64,000 nt of DNA from Liolophura sinensis (lineage: Eukaryota > Mollusca > Polyplacophora > Chitonida > Chitonidae): the NCBI RefSeq assembly GCF_032854445.1, contig NC_088305.1, positions 7,383,606 to 7,447,605 on the forward strand. Reading direction: 5' to 3'. Of the stretch, positions 52,801 to 57,513 are shown one piece after another. The notes beneath the pieces are model-generated. The model did not search any database, had not been told where the DNA came from, and worked only from the letters and a program-made list of their open reading frames with translations. Every line of letters starts with the position of its first letter. The first letter of the stretch is position 1. A program made the translations under genes and the position numbers.

Positions 52801-54710
52801 GGGGGAAACCCATGACCATTCACAGGTTGGTGACTGACCTTCCCATGTAAGGCTGGAGAGGAAGCCAGCATGAGCTGGACTTGAACTCACAGGGACTGCA
52901 TTGGTGGGAGGCTCCTGGTTCATTGCGCCATTGCTGGTGTGCTAACCCCCTCGGCCTTGTTTCATGTAAGAGAAAGCTTAATTGTTGCCTCACCTGGCTG
53001 TTCTTTATAGTTATATAAGGCCTAGATTTTTGTGGATGTTATTCAAGTCAAATTTTTCTTTTGGGTTATATGTGTAAGACCAGTCCCAACATTAAAGGCT
53101 GTATTTACTGTGGTAAACAGTTGTTGTGATGTCAGAGTATCCAAAGAGCATAAGGGGCCTTCCTGGCAAACTGGTTAGCTTGGTTGTTGCACAATGTCGC
53201 ACAATGAGCCTCTCACTAATGCAGTCGCTGAGAGTTCATTTCCAACTCATGCTGGTTTTCTCTCCAGCCTTACGTGGGAAGACCTGCTAGAAACTCGGGG
53301 ATGGTAGTGGATATTTGCCCTGTTTCCTCCCATCGCAATGCTCGCTGCAGTTGTATAAATGAAATATTGTTGAGTATGGCATATAACTCCAATAAAATAA
53401 CTAAATAACATATTCCAAAACACCAGCTGTATGGCATGTAGAATGAATGAATGATTTCTGTCCGGTCATACATCAGAAGGTCTGACAGCAACCTGCGGAT
53501 GGTTGAGGGTTCCCCCGGTTTCCTCACACATACATGACTTAATGTTGGCCGATGTCATATTTTTGAGTGCAATGTAAAACATCAATTAAATAAATAAATA
53601 AATGAATGAATGAATGATTAAATTCAAAGGCTGTCAAAATGTACAGTTTGCTCTTCCCAGAGGCCCTTTATAACAATACTAACAGTATATACATTTCCAT
53701 TTTGTCCAACATGAAAATTTGTTAATAAAACATCACTGTTTATATTTAAATCATTCAGCTGAAATTATAAGTAAGCAGACGTGTTACAATTTACTTGTTG
53801 ATATAATTACTGTTCTGTGCAAGTTCAAAGCACTTGTAGAAATACCTGGCATTCACAGTTACACAGCCTTTTGTTCCTGGCTCTTCCAGATGAATGACCT
53901 TATGCTGGTTATAGCACTGACATTCCAGCCTTGGAATCCTTGAAAGGGGTTAAAGCGTTCTCAAAGTCTTGAAAGCCCTTGGAAAACAGCTTGTGAATTT
54001 GTTATTTTGGAAGAGGGGCAAAATGTGTCATGATAATGTTGTAGGATGTAGTCATCTCATGTAAGAAAGACATATTTTTTAACTTGCCAGCAAAAGCTTC
54101 CAAAATACATTTAAAATACACAAAACTATTTTCTCCTAAACCAGTTTGCCATGGACCGGAGCAGAAAGATTAATCTCACCTCTTCAATCAAATCTAAGTT
54201 GACAGCTCTTCAGTAAGCCATAAGCAGCCATTTAATGACTCGACCTGTTAATATATCCACTAACTAATTCACCAGGCAGCCACATATACATGTACTTGTA
54301 AGCTCCATCACTGAATTAATCCAAAGCTGTGAACTCATTGGTCTTTCCTTTGTTACATCACAGACATACATAAAATACGCATTGCAACGTCACAGAAGAA
54401 ATCGATGGGTTCTACTGTCATTTGGACCTTCTATGTAGCTCGTCCTCGAGTCTCCCATTGTTTAATTAGTTACTTAAATTCATCAGTGAACCTGTTAATC
54501 AATCAATCAGTCAGTCAGTCATCGTTCGTCTGTTTCAGAGTGACTGAGCAGAGTAAGGAGAACCGCATGCAGTCTCACAATCTGGCCATCGTGTTTGGGC
54601 CGACTTTGTTGTGGCCAGAGCTCAGGGCACCCAACATGGCCGTCAGTTTAGTCTTCCAGAACCGCATCGTAGAATTTATACTCTTGGAATACGACAACCT
54701 GTTCAGGTGA
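7106..54710 (+). CDS. ARHGAP12/27-like: Rho GTPase-activating protein, SH3-WW-PH-RhoGAP type (whole spliced gene)
   Basis: RhoGAPs of this type speed GTP hydrolysis on Rho/Rac/Cdc42 GTPases and act at membranes and cell junctions. Joining the exons listed below gives 887 residues without the uncertain exon at 39354. SH3 spans about residues 11-68 (ALKDY, WW at 45-46, YVPASFV). An acidic run covers 73-105, followed by proline-rich sequence. WW1 spans 283-314 (W287, W310, P313), a degenerate WW 352-380 and another WW 377-403. PH spans about 495-607. RhoGAP spans about 690-885 with arginine finger R733 in YRVSGN, K772 in GALKLFF and N845 in NLAIVFGPT. All junction phases agree. The length fits ARHGAP12 and ARHGAP27 (roughly 850-890 residues in vertebrates, from memory). 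Three WW-like repeats favour ARHGAP27, but the group split in vertebrates, so one ancestral homologue is likely. Start ATG 7106 has A at -3. Confidence 0.95.
10237..10328 (+). mobile_element. SINE family 1, 3' fragment
   Basis: It retains the body and tail: CCTCCCACCATAATGCTGGG, GTGAAATATTCTTGAGT and CCAATCAAATAAG. The tRNA-like head is absent. Confidence 0.75.
11055..11355. repeat. Minisatellite, 40-bp unit, about 7 copies
   Basis: TGCTCTGCTG or TGCTCGACTG recurs at 11061, 11101, 11141, 11181 and 11221, exactly 40 bp apart. Each is followed by AATGAATGATTATGGCTTAA and CACTGCATTA. One later unit is lengthened by an insertion. Confidence 0.92.
11786..11970 (+). mobile_element. SINE family 1, 5'-truncated copy
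   Basis: It starts within GCCTCTCACCAATGC and runs through CAGCAACCTGCAG, CCTCCCACCATAATG and GAGTGCGGCATAGAACACC to an AATAAAATAAAT tail. Confidence 0.8.
13819..14030 (+). mobile_element. SINE family 1, 3' fragment with expanded AAAT tail
   Basis: CCATAATGCTGGCGG begins the fragment and CCAATCAAATAAATAAAT ends it. The tail has grown into (AAAT)n at 13888-13920, with a second degenerate AAAT/GATA run at 13965-14030. Confidence 0.75.
17790..17838 (+). mobile_element. SINE family 1, tail fragment
   Basis: Only TTCTTGAGTGCGGCGTAAAA and AATCAAATAAATAAAT remain. Confidence 0.6.
18095..18185 (+). mobile_element. SINE family 1, 3' fragment
   Basis: TCTCCCACCATAATTCTTGC, GTGAAATGTTCTTGAGTGCG and ACACCAATCAAATAAATCAA are recognisable. 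Confidence 0.7.
19147..19557. repeat. Minisatellite, 30-bp unit, about 13 copies
   Basis: The unit is GAAGAGTACTTGTACACGCA followed by GTGTGTGGTG. Copies differ mainly by C/T at the CTTG/CCTG position and by GTGTG/GTATG. Because 30 is divisible by three, all three minus-strand frames stay open. The frames are composition artefacts. Confidence 0.95.
19600..19950. repeat. Minisatellite, about 25-bp unit
   Basis: About 14 units of CATGGATGCTTGTAATCTGT followed by ATGTA or ATGTT, some shortened to 21 bp. It starts about 45 bp after the 30-bp array. Confidence 0.93.
21100..22050. repeat. Minisatellite, 45-bp unit with 316-bp higher-order repeat
   Basis: The unit joins ACATCTGTCCATGCATGTAC, ATGTGTAGATATACACGTAC and ACTGT. 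About 20 units. A variant block (with ATCCACCTG and TTATTTACATG) recurs at a 316-bp offset (TGTAGATACA at 21261 and 21577), showing block duplication. Open frames on both strands are artefacts of the 45-bp period. Confidence 0.93.
22448..22566. repeat. Tandem duplication, two copies of about 57 bp
   Basis: GTGTGACATGAGCTGGTG, CTGTCATGACACGGAGACA and TTACACCTTATCAGG occur twice in succession with small changes. TGTCATGACA inside is palindromic. Confidence 0.85.
23474..23740 (+). mobile_element. SINE family 1, nearly full-length copy
   Basis: The head is GGCCTCTGTGGCCGAGGGGG, followed by the B-box-like GTGAGTTTAAGTACC, the body ACTGGCTTCCTCTCTGGC and the tail GAGTACGGTGTGAAACTC with an A-rich end. 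A TACATGTA palindrome sits inside the body. Confidence 0.82.
23860..23990 (+). mobile_element. SINE-like family 4 fragment
   Basis: It has GGCTCAAACCTGGCCATCAA then CAGGGAATTTGTAGATATAC. The same pair of words occurs in degenerate form near 7910-7950, 45970-46010 and 47935-47975. The words resemble a tRNA B-box region followed by a conserved body. Confidence 0.5.
25246..25322 (-). mobile_element. tRNA-like remnant (degenerate SINE head)
   Basis: On the minus strand it has the A-box-like TAGCTCAGTGGGA and the B-box-like GGTTCAAATCC at tRNA-like spacing. The acceptor stem ends do not pair, so it is not an intact tRNA gene. Confidence 0.45.
26030..26380. repeat. Minisatellite, 46-bp unit, about 7 copies
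   Basis: GACCAGAGCTACACTGTACA recurs at 26085, 26131 and 26177, exactly 46 bp apart, followed by GTAGGGTTGTCCTAAAGG. Later units carry one- or two-base insertions. Confidence 0.93.
26425..26592 (+). mobile_element. SINE family 1, 5'-truncated copy
   Basis: Recognisable words are GGGAAGGTCTGCCAGCAAC, TTTCTATCACCATAGT and GAGTATGGTGCAAAACACAA, with an A-rich end. It adjoins the 46-bp array. Confidence 0.7.
27130..27308 (-). mobile_element. SINE family 1, minus-strand copy
   Basis: Reverse complement of the family: the tail complement GATTGGTTTTTACGCCGTAC comes first, then CAGCATTATGGTGGG, GGGGGAAACCC and GAAGCCAGCATGAGCTGGAC. It lies head-to-head with the plus-strand copy at 27385. Confidence 0.85.
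27385..27625 (+). mobile_element. SINE family 1, nearly full-length copy
   Basis: It runs from GGCTGAGGGGTTTACTCAAT through CACCAATGCGGTCGCTGTGA, the B-box-like GAGTTCAAGTCC and CCTCCCACCATAATGCTGG to ACACCAGTCAGATGAAAC. Confidence 0.85.
29515..29782 (+). mobile_element. SINE family 1, nearly full-length copy
   Basis: The head is GGGACTCCATGGCCAATG. GTGAGTTCAAGTCCAGCTCA, TTCCTCCCATCATAATGCTG and ACACCAATCAAATAAATCAA follow in order. Confidence 0.85.
30150..30530 (-). mobile_element. SINE family 2, full-length minus-strand copy
   Basis: Read on the minus strand, it begins with a tRNA-like head (A-box-like TAGCACAGTTGGTAGAGCG, B-box-like TTGGTCGAGTCAC). It continues with GAGGAAGTTGTAACTTCCTC, a GC-rich core with CGGGCGGGGCGG, and ends CTGAAAAATTGTTGAGTACG and ACGTTAAACCCCAAGCACTC. 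Inside is an open frame of about 60 codons shared with other copies. Confidence 0.87.
30655..30905 (-). mobile_element. SINE family 2, 5'-truncated minus-strand copy
   Basis: It has the same core and tail as the copy at 30150-30530, in the same orientation and 125 bp away. The tRNA-like head is missing. The shared open frame is preserved (PYQYNGSGGAAYLPSVRRLS). Confidence 0.85.
31300..32390. repeat. Minisatellite, 26-bp unit, about 42 copies
   Basis: The unit is TATGTGTACATGGTCTGTAC followed by CACACG, with variants TGACATG, TGACACG and TGACAGG. The minus strand is open for up to 385 codons although 26 is not divisible by three; three units are read in successive frames, giving a 26-residue period. 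It lies about 430 bp before exon 2. Confidence 0.95.
32818..33018 (+). CDS. ARHGAP12/27-like: Exon 2: YANL motif and first WW domain
   Basis: The acceptor TTTACAG ends at 32817 and the donor GTAAGT starts at 33019. The exon is 201 nt (67 codons), phase 0 at both ends. A slightly shorter exon starting at 32821 is possible because CAG is repeated at the acceptor. It encodes QGQNEYANLNTIQ, a second YANL motif, then a canonical WW domain (NWELY, FYYN, TTWKPP). WW domains bind proline-rich ligands. The donor lies at the head of a 45-bp tandem array, described separately. Confidence 0.93.
33019..33190. repeat. 45-bp tandem repeat starting at the exon 2 donor, 4 copies
   Basis: CAGT of the word AAACAGTTCCC recurs at 33041, 33086, 33131 and 33177. 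Each unit begins with donor-like sequence: GTAAGTAG (33019, the real donor), AAGTAAGG, GTAAGTAG (33109) and GTGAGTAG (33155). Confidence 0.9.
33431..33656 (-). mobile_element. SINE family 1, minus-strand copy in intron 2
   Basis: CAACATTATGGTGGGAGGAA, GAAGCCAGCATGAGCTGGAC and the head complement AACCAACTGAGCCACGGAG are clear. It lies about 50 bp upstream of exon 3, so it may affect recognition of that acceptor. Confidence 0.87.
33709..33879 (+). CDS. ARHGAP12/27-like: Exon 3: linker and first half of a degenerate WW repeat
   Basis: The acceptor CTTGTAG ends at 33708 and the donor GTGAGA starts at 33880. The exon is 171 nt, 57 codons, phase 0. It encodes a polar linker followed by IPHGYKEET, GKVYINEVTKDK. 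This matches a WW domain in its GxVYxN strand and T-K turn, but the first Trp is replaced by Tyr (residue 356). The second Trp would be the first codon of the next exon. Confidence 0.9.
34997..35077 (+). CDS. ARHGAP12/27-like: Exon 4: WW repeat
   Basis: The acceptor TTTTCCAG ends at 34996 and the donor GTAAGG starts at 35078. The exon is 81 nt, 27 codons, phase 0. It encodes WFAFVDNNGRQ, YFYKEGSQ, SEWHLPE. Trp377 and Trp399 are 22 residues apart, as expected for a WW domain, and P402 ends it. The exon is therefore almost exactly one WW module. Confidence 0.92.
35270..36940. repeat. Pyrimidine minisatellite, 22-bp unit, intron 4
   Basis: From about 35820 the unit is ATTTCCCTTCTCCCCCACCA plus CT, with variants TCCTCCACCT and TCCTTCACCA, about 48 copies. 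Before that the same words are more irregular (TTTATTTCCCTTCTTCTCC). The + strand is overwhelmingly C/T. Three plus frames remain open for hundreds of codons because the unit lacks purine-rich stops. It ends within 55 bp of the exon 5 acceptor. Confidence 0.95.
36954..37142 (+). CDS. ARHGAP12/27-like: Exon 5: basic linker between WW and PH
   Basis: The acceptor CCCATGCAG ends at 36953 and the donor GTAAGTTA starts at 37143. The exon is 189 nt, 63 codons, phase 0. It encodes a Ser/Lys/Arg-rich, probably disordered stretch (LVNHSQSVSNAL, KGRMSKAKSM, RQEAQRKSTTLPSN). No domain is recognised. The frame upstream of the acceptor stays open through the pyrimidine minisatellite, but that is intron. 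Confidence 0.85.
37532..37600 (+). CDS. ARHGAP12/27-like: Exon 6: short linker exon
   Basis: The acceptor TCCTTTTCAG ends at 37531 and the donor GTAAGT starts at 37601. The exon is 69 nt, 23 codons, phase 0. It encodes TTSEMKDLVPSG then SQTSVNPVFPR. It is low complexity with no domain. It is accepted because both splice sites are strong and the phase fits its neighbours. Confidence 0.78.
38165..38212 (+). mobile_element. SINE family 1, tail fragment
   Basis: Only CTTGAGTACGGCGTAAAACA and CCAATCAGATAAATAAATAA remain. Confidence 0.65.
38909..39271. mobile_element. MITE-like element, copy 2, about 55-bp inverted ends
   Basis: It starts ATTGCTCTGA (38909) and ends TCAGAGCAAT (39262-39271), a perfect 10-bp inverted pair. 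A longer imperfect inverted repeat follows inside (AAAATTTTGTTGGGCGAAGG against CCTTGGCCGAAGAATATTTT). At 363 bp it is homologous in direct orientation to 5252-5640. It lies just upstream of possible exon 7. Confidence 0.8.
39354..39461 (+). CDS. ARHGAP12/27-like: Possible exon 7 (uncertain, perhaps alternative)
   Basis: A strong acceptor (CCCCTGTCTCAG) ends at 39353. The phase-0 frame then reads VRKLSLRRVGSLWDRAQLP, followed by TVAKRTDNDQELL, which looks like protein. No consensus donor follows. The phase-compatible choices are GTCTGT at 39450 (32 codons) or GTACAT at 39462 (36 codons), both weak. If the exon is skipped, exon 6 joins exon 8 in phase. The RxxS-type basic sequence could be a phosphorylation site. 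It may be a cassette exon or a chance open frame. Confidence 0.4.
40065..40460. repeat. Minisatellite, 64-bp unit, about 6 copies
   Basis: CCATTCCATTTTAACAACAT recurs at 40133, 40197 and 40261 with ATTTTCCGTCAAGAAATCA and CTTCAGTCATTGCCACTAA. Diverged single units occur earlier, at about 39525-39700, just after possible exon 7. Confidence 0.92.
40530..40662 (-). mobile_element. SINE family 1, minus-strand 3' part
   Basis: GATTGGTGTCTTACGCCATA, CAGCATTATGGTGGGAGGAA and CCGCAGGTTGTTGGCAGACC are the tail and body in reverse complement. The tRNA-like head is missing. Confidence 0.8.
41278..41392 (+). mobile_element. SINE family 1, 3' fragment
   Basis: GGTTTCCTCCCACTATAATG, GTCGTCGTATAAGTGAAATA and GAGTACGGCGTAAAACACCA with an AATAAATAAATAAG tail. 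It is close to the family consensus and so probably young. Confidence 0.82.
41705..41770 (+). mobile_element. SINE family 2, tail fragment
   Basis: GATATGACTGAAAAATTGTA and GACGTTAAACTCCAGGCG match the family tail. Confidence 0.55.
42489..42547 (+). CDS. ARHGAP12/27-like: Exon 8: start of PH domain
   Basis: The acceptor CTATTCAG ends at 42488 and the donor GTAAGAG starts at 42548. The exon is 59 nt, phase 0 in and phase 2 out. It encodes DLKDRFLNKTKVMENGKRL plus two bases of a Lys codon. LNKTKV and GKRLKKNW are typical of the first PH strand in the ARHGAP9/12/15/27 group, where the basic residues contact phosphoinositides. Confidence 0.92.
42897..43080 (+). CDS. ARHGAP12/27-like: Exon 9: PH domain core
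   Basis: The acceptor TTTTTTAG ends at 42896 and the donor GTGAGT starts at 43081. The exon is 184 nt. Its first base completes the Lys codon from exon 8, and it ends in phase 0. It encodes KNWTSSYVLLSGSNLVFYK (PH strands 1-3), then a loop (SPHGKPDF) and INLHGANVEFGGKDLSSKKNVIL (strands 4-6). Confidence 0.95.
43690..43800 (+). CDS. ARHGAP12/27-like: Exon 10: C-terminal PH strand and helix
   Basis: The acceptor TCTCGTCAG ends at 43689 and the donor GTGAGT starts at 43801. The exon is 111 nt, 37 codons, phase 0. It encodes LTTARSSEDLTQYLLQSD then IHHWYITLSDVVERI. The Trp in the final amphipathic helix is the invariant PH tryptophan. Confidence 0.93.
43940..44182 (+). mobile_element. SINE family 1 copy in intron after exon 10
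   Basis: It has GAGTTCAAATCCAGCTCATA, GGGAAGGCCTTGCAGCAACC and TCTCCCACCATAATGCTGGC, and ends with ACACCAGTCAACTAAATAAA. The head is degraded, and an A/T-rich insertion interrupts the last third. Confidence 0.78.
44452..44572 (+). CDS. ARHGAP12/27-like: Exon 11: basic PH-RhoGAP linker
   Basis: The acceptor TTGTTACAG ends at 44451 and the donor GTAGGG starts at 44573. The exon is 121 nt, phase 0 in and phase 1 out. It encodes a Lys/Pro/Ser/Gly-rich linker (RQGVELPTDLNGSPGKK, KRGKSTKGKPGGSG). It is probably disordered. Confidence 0.87.
44600..45030. repeat. Minisatellite, about 32-bp unit, about 13 copies
   Basis: The unit is CACCTGATATATCCCTTTGT plus GGACTCGTCCCT. It lies in the intron just downstream of exon 11. 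Unit length and sequence drift toward the left end. Confidence 0.88.
45685..45900 (+). mobile_element. SINE family 2, 5'-truncated plus-strand copy
   Basis: It begins near GTCGACCCGTATCAGTATAA and ends with ACGTTAAACCCCAAGCACTC. In this copy the open frame reads NGWGGAAYLPSVSCLSEAAL. Confidence 0.85.
46327..46458 (+). CDS. ARHGAP12/27-like: Exon 12: linker entering the RhoGAP domain
   Basis: The acceptor TTTTGCCAG ends at 46326 and the donor GTAATC starts at 46459. The exon is 132 nt, phase 1 to phase 1. It encodes ISRSVSTEETVSQERKRR then IRDILFHFMTRRPSPEVL and KEKGIIK. The FxTRRPxxxxLxEKGxIK motif is characteristic of the ARHGAP12/15/27 group just before the GAP fold. Confidence 0.94.
46954..47052 (+). 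CDS. ARHGAP12/27-like: Exon 13: RhoGAP helices before the arginine finger
   Basis: The acceptor TTTCCCTGTAG ends at 46953 and the donor GTCAGT starts at 47053. The exon is 99 nt, phase 1 to 1. It encodes DVVFGCDLKQLCEKEGASVP then FFIKHVISCIEGQG. This is the standard RhoGAP opening (FGxxLxxLC, VPxFIxxCIxxIE). Confidence 0.95.
47085..47310 (+). mobile_element. SINE-like family 3 copy
   Basis: It shares with 51780-51960 the words CACTGAGCGGTTAGAGC, TATAATGTGACTGGGTG and CATGCCTGGTGTCTTTGGCA. A B-box-like GGATTAAATCTGGG is near its 5' end and CGTTAAACCC near its 3' end. The pairing of two copies is the evidence. Confidence 0.65.
48404..48481 (+). CDS. ARHGAP12/27-like: Exon 14: RhoGAP arginine finger
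   Basis: The acceptor CTGTTACAG ends at 48403 and the donor GTACGT starts at 48482. The exon is 78 nt, phase 1 to 1. It encodes GLNHDGMYRVSGNASQIQKL then RCMVDQ. R733 (in YRVSGN) is the catalytic arginine that reaches into the GTPase active site. The last 28 or so bases and the donor are repeated four more times downstream at a 60-bp period. Confidence 0.96.
48454..48735. repeat. 60-bp tandem repeat including the exon 14 3' end and donor, 5 copies
   Basis: CAGAAACTGAGATGTATGGT then GGATCAAGGTACGTCCATCA (exon tail, donor, intron) is followed by four more units at exact 60-bp spacing. Donor GTs lie at 48482, 48542, 48602, 48662 and 48722. Units 2-5 begin in AACCAATCAGATTACAG. Confidence 0.96.
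50113..50146 (-). promoter_or_regulatory. Predicted G-quadruplex on the minus strand (C-rich on plus)
   Basis: The plus strand reads as CCC/CCCC tracts separated by single A or T bases, so the minus strand has at least six G3-4 tracts with one-base loops. Short-loop G tracts of this type fold readily. It lies in the intron before exon 15 on the template strand. Confidence 0.7.
50768..51122 (+). mobile_element. SINE family 2, full-length plus-strand copy
   Basis: The head GGCCCAGTAGCACAGTTGGT and the B-box-like GGGTCGAGTCAC are clear. The core encodes the shared frame (MKGIVQLLDDPYQYNGSGG at 50895 on). The tail ends GACTCACTCAC. It lies in the intron before exon 15. Confidence 0.87.
51567..51701 (+). 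CDS. ARHGAP12/27-like: Exon 15: RhoGAP central helices
   Basis: The acceptor CATTTTCAG ends at 51566 and the donor GTAAGT starts at 51702. The exon is 135 nt, phase 1 to 1. It encodes the stretch with INVLTGALKLFFRELKEPLF. K772 and the FRELxEPLF motif are hallmarks of the family and form part of the GTPase-binding surface. Confidence 0.96.
51780..51965 (+). mobile_element. SINE-like family 3 copy
   Basis: Second copy of the element at 47085. It has the B-box-like GGATCGAACC, then CACTGAGAGGTTAAAGCGAG, TATAATGTGACTGGGTGAGG and CATGTCTGGTGTTTTTGGCA. Confidence 0.65.
52523..52628 (+). CDS. ARHGAP12/27-like: Exon 16: RhoGAP helices
   Basis: The acceptor TCATTTTATAG ends at 52522 and the donor GTGAGT starts at 52629. 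The exon is 106 nt, phase 1 in and phase 2 out. It encodes QVPQSSAKLRAFKEAVNALP then KCNYETIRLLFRHLKK, matching the LPxxNxxTLxxLxxHLxx region of RhoGAP domains. Confidence 0.95.
52700..52961 (-). mobile_element. SINE family 1, minus-strand full-length copy
   Basis: Tail complement TTTATTTGATTGGTGTTTTA, then CAGCATTATGGTGGGAGGAA, GAAGCCAGCATGAGCTGGAC and a degraded head ending CTAACCCCCTCGGCC. It starts about 70 bp downstream of the exon 16 donor. Confidence 0.86.
53155..53410 (+). mobile_element. SINE family 1, full-length copy
   Basis: The head is GGGGCCTTCCTGGCAAACTG. CTCATGCTGGTTTTCTCTCC, CCTGTTTCCTCCCATCGCAA and an AAAATAACTAAATAAC tail follow. Confidence 0.8.
53455..53615 (+). mobile_element. 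SINE family 1, 5'-truncated copy
   Basis: CATCAGAAGGTCTGACAGCA, CTGCGGATGGTTGAGGG, TTTTTGAGTGCAATGTAAAA and an (AAATAAATGAATG) tail. It lies 45 bp after the preceding copy. Confidence 0.75.
54539..54710 (+). CDS. ARHGAP12/27-like: Exon 17: RhoGAP C-terminus and stop
   Basis: The acceptor TCTGTTTCAG ends at 54538. The first base completes a Lys codon, then the exon reads VTEQSKENRMQSHNLAIVF, GPTLLWPE, MAVSLVFQNRIVEFILLEY and ends DNLFR with TGA at 54708-54710. N845 in NLAIVFGPTLL is the conserved asparagine that positions switch residues. The protein ends right after the GAP fold, as in ARHGAP12/15/27. Confidence 0.96.
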
Positions 54711-55318
54711 AACACAAGACTGTAATATTTCTGCTTGGTATTCACTTTGGTCAAAGGCTTTGTGCTGAAGAAGCACCTGTAATTAGTGACTATGTGTGCA
54801 AGGATGTGGTGTAATAACGACAACGGAATTTCTGTGGGTGCTGAATTGGAACATTTTGGGTACAAAGAACGTGCTTAATAATCAATACAAGCATAAACCA
54901 GTGCTTGATTGTCTATTCACTTTAAGGATGTATTAGTGAATTTGAAATGTGGAAAAAGACTTGTTCTTGCATATTTTGGAACGGCGTGTGTATTTTTGAT
55001 ATATAATATGGAAAATGTAGAAAATTTATGCTTCAATCTAATAATTGTGTCGTTTTAGACGGAGAAGTAATGTACCATATTGTATACTTGTACATGGACT
55101 TGACCTCCATTAGATTTTCTCACGGGGTGATGCAAACCGGTACGTGAACCGCAGAGAAAATTTGATTGGAGGACCAGTAAAACTGTGATTAAAATGATCA
55201 ATTAAACACATTGTTACATGTACATATTTGTTCTACCAGTGAAATGGACATGCATAGCCTTTTGCTAATGTCAAAGATCAGTGTTAGGGTATTACAGGTG
55301 TGCCCATGTAGTCAAGTG

Positions 55319-55320
<2 letters not shown>

Positions 55321-55375
<55 letters not shown>
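55321..55375. repeat. (AT)n microsatellite
   Basis: An uninterrupted AT dinucleotide run of about 55 bp, about 610 bp downstream of the stop codon and probably in the 3' UTR. Confidence 0.98.
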
Positions 55376-55378
<3 letters not shown>

Positions 55379-55634
55379 GAATTGTACATTTATAGTTGTA
55401 AACTTTCGAGCACCTGTTAGATTTTATAAGCGTATATGATGATTGATTGCCTGTGCACATGTGATGCATGTTTACACATTTATATGTAGATGTGGTACAG
55501 TGTCTAATGGAAACATTCAGTCAGTAGGAATATTTCTGCCATTTTAATTGACATCATTCCCTTGTCCATGTGGACCGTGTTTGAATTAATCTTGGTTGAT
55601 TCACAGTGATAGCTTCACCCGGCAGTCACACAGC

Positions 55635-57090
55635 ATTAGTTTGTGGAGTTACAAACTGCTTGTGTGGAGTAACAAGCATGTGATATCACTGCTTTTGTGA
55701 AGTTACATTCATGTGACATCACTGCTTTTGTGGAGTTACATGCATGTGACATCACTATTTTTCTGGAGTTACAAGCATTTGACATCACTACTTTTGTGGA
55801 GTTACATGCCTATGACATCACTGCTTTTGTAGAGTTACATGCATGTGACATCACTATGTTTCTGGAGTTACAAGCATGTGACATCACTACTTTTGTAGAG
55901 TTACATTCATGTGACATCACTACTTTTGTAGAGTTACATTCATGTGACATCACTGCTTTTGTGGAATTATATGCATGTGACATCACTGTTTCTGGAGTTA
56001 CAAGCATGTGACATCACTACTTTTGTGGAGTTACATGCGTATGACATCACTGCTTTTGTAGAGTTACATGCATGTGACATCGCTATGTTTCTGGAGTTAC
56101 AAGCATGTGACATCACTACTTTTGTGGAGTTACATGCCTATGACATCACTGTTTTTGTAGAGTTACATGCATGTGACATCACTATGTTTCTGGAGTTACA
56201 AGCATGTGACATCACTACTTTTGTGGAGTTACATGCCTATGACATCACTGCTTTTGTAGAGTTAAATTCATGTGACATCACTACTTTTGTAGAGTTACAT
56301 GCGTATGACATCACTGCTTTTGTAGAGTTACATGCATGTGACATCACTATGTTTCTGGAGTTACAAGCATGTGACATCACTACTTTTGTGGAGTTACATT
56401 CATATGACATCACTGCTTTTGTGGAATTATATGCATGTGACATCACTGTTTCTGGAGTTACAAGCATGTGACATCACTACTTTTGTAGAGTTACATTCAT
56501 GTGACATCACTACTTTTGTGGAGTTACATTCATATGACATCACTGCTTTTGTGGAATTATATGCATGTGACATCACTGTTTCTGGAGTTACAAGCATGTG
56601 ACATCACTACTTTTGTGGAGTTACATTCATATGACATCACTGCTTTTGTGGAGTTACATTCATGTGACATCACTACTTTTGTGGAGTTACATTCATATGA
56701 CATCACTGCTTTTGTGGAATTATATGCATGTGACCTCACTGTTTCTGGAGTTACATGCATGTGACATCACTACTTTTGTAGAGTTACATTCATATGACAT
56801 CACTGCTTTTGTGGAATTATATGCATGTGACATCACTGTTTCTGGAGTTACAAGCATGTGACATCACTACTTTTGTGGAGTTACATTCATGTGACATCAC
56901 TGCTTTTGTGGAGTTACATGCATGTGACATCACTGCTTTTGTGGAGTTACATGCATGTGACATCACTGTTTCTGGAGTTACATGCATGTGACATCACTGT
57001 TTCTGGAGTTACATTCATGTGACATCACTGCTTTTGTGGAGTTACATGCATGTGACATCACTATTTTCTGGAGTTACAAACGTGACATCA
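55635..57090. repeat. Minisatellite, 33-bp unit, about 43 copies, 3' UTR or just downstream
   Basis: The unit is GTTACATGCATGTGACATCA followed by CTGCTTTTGTGGA. Variants CTATGTTTCTGGA and CTACTTTTGTAGA alternate to give a 99-bp three-unit higher-order repeat between about 55770 and 56400. Because the period is 11 codons, several frames stay open on both strands. No start, splice or composition evidence supports translation. Confidence 0.95.
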
Positions 57091-57507
57091 TTCCTTAAAT
57101 TTTGGAGGAAGTTGTGAGTGACATCACAAACCTTGACTTTTTCATTGATTTTTCTTTGTTATGTAGGGGTTAGGGTGCATCATTTCCTGCTTTATGCCAG
57201 GTTGACACATTCATGTCACAACTGCGCAGACTGTCAATTACACGTACATGATTGGATGATTCTGCACTTCAGTATTTATTTTGGATCCTACATGTTAAAT
57301 TTAGATTAGAAAAGTTTTAATTCCAGAAGCTTAACAGAAAGACACTACAATGATGGAAGTTTGGAACCAGTTTGCTTGTGTCTGTACATGTATGTATTGT
57401 TGCCAAATGACAGTAGTTTTGAAGAATATAAAACATCTTCTTGTGTTGTTTGCTCATTTGAAAACTGTATAGAGAAGTTCAGGTGTTACTGTTTTATGGC
57501 AGACAAC

Positions 57508-57513
57508 AATAAA
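57508..57513 (+). terminator. Candidate polyadenylation signal AATAAA
   Basis: AATAAA about 2.8 kb after the stop codon and after the 33-bp array, in non-SINE sequence. It is one plausible 3' end of the RhoGAP transcript. Other candidates are at 60292 and 61745. Confidence 0.35.

Noticed and set aside
55697-56991. Open frames with the repeat CDITTFVELHA
   Set aside because: The 33-bp period is 11 codons, so frames stay open automatically. The position after the RhoGAP stop codon and open antisense frames argue against coding.
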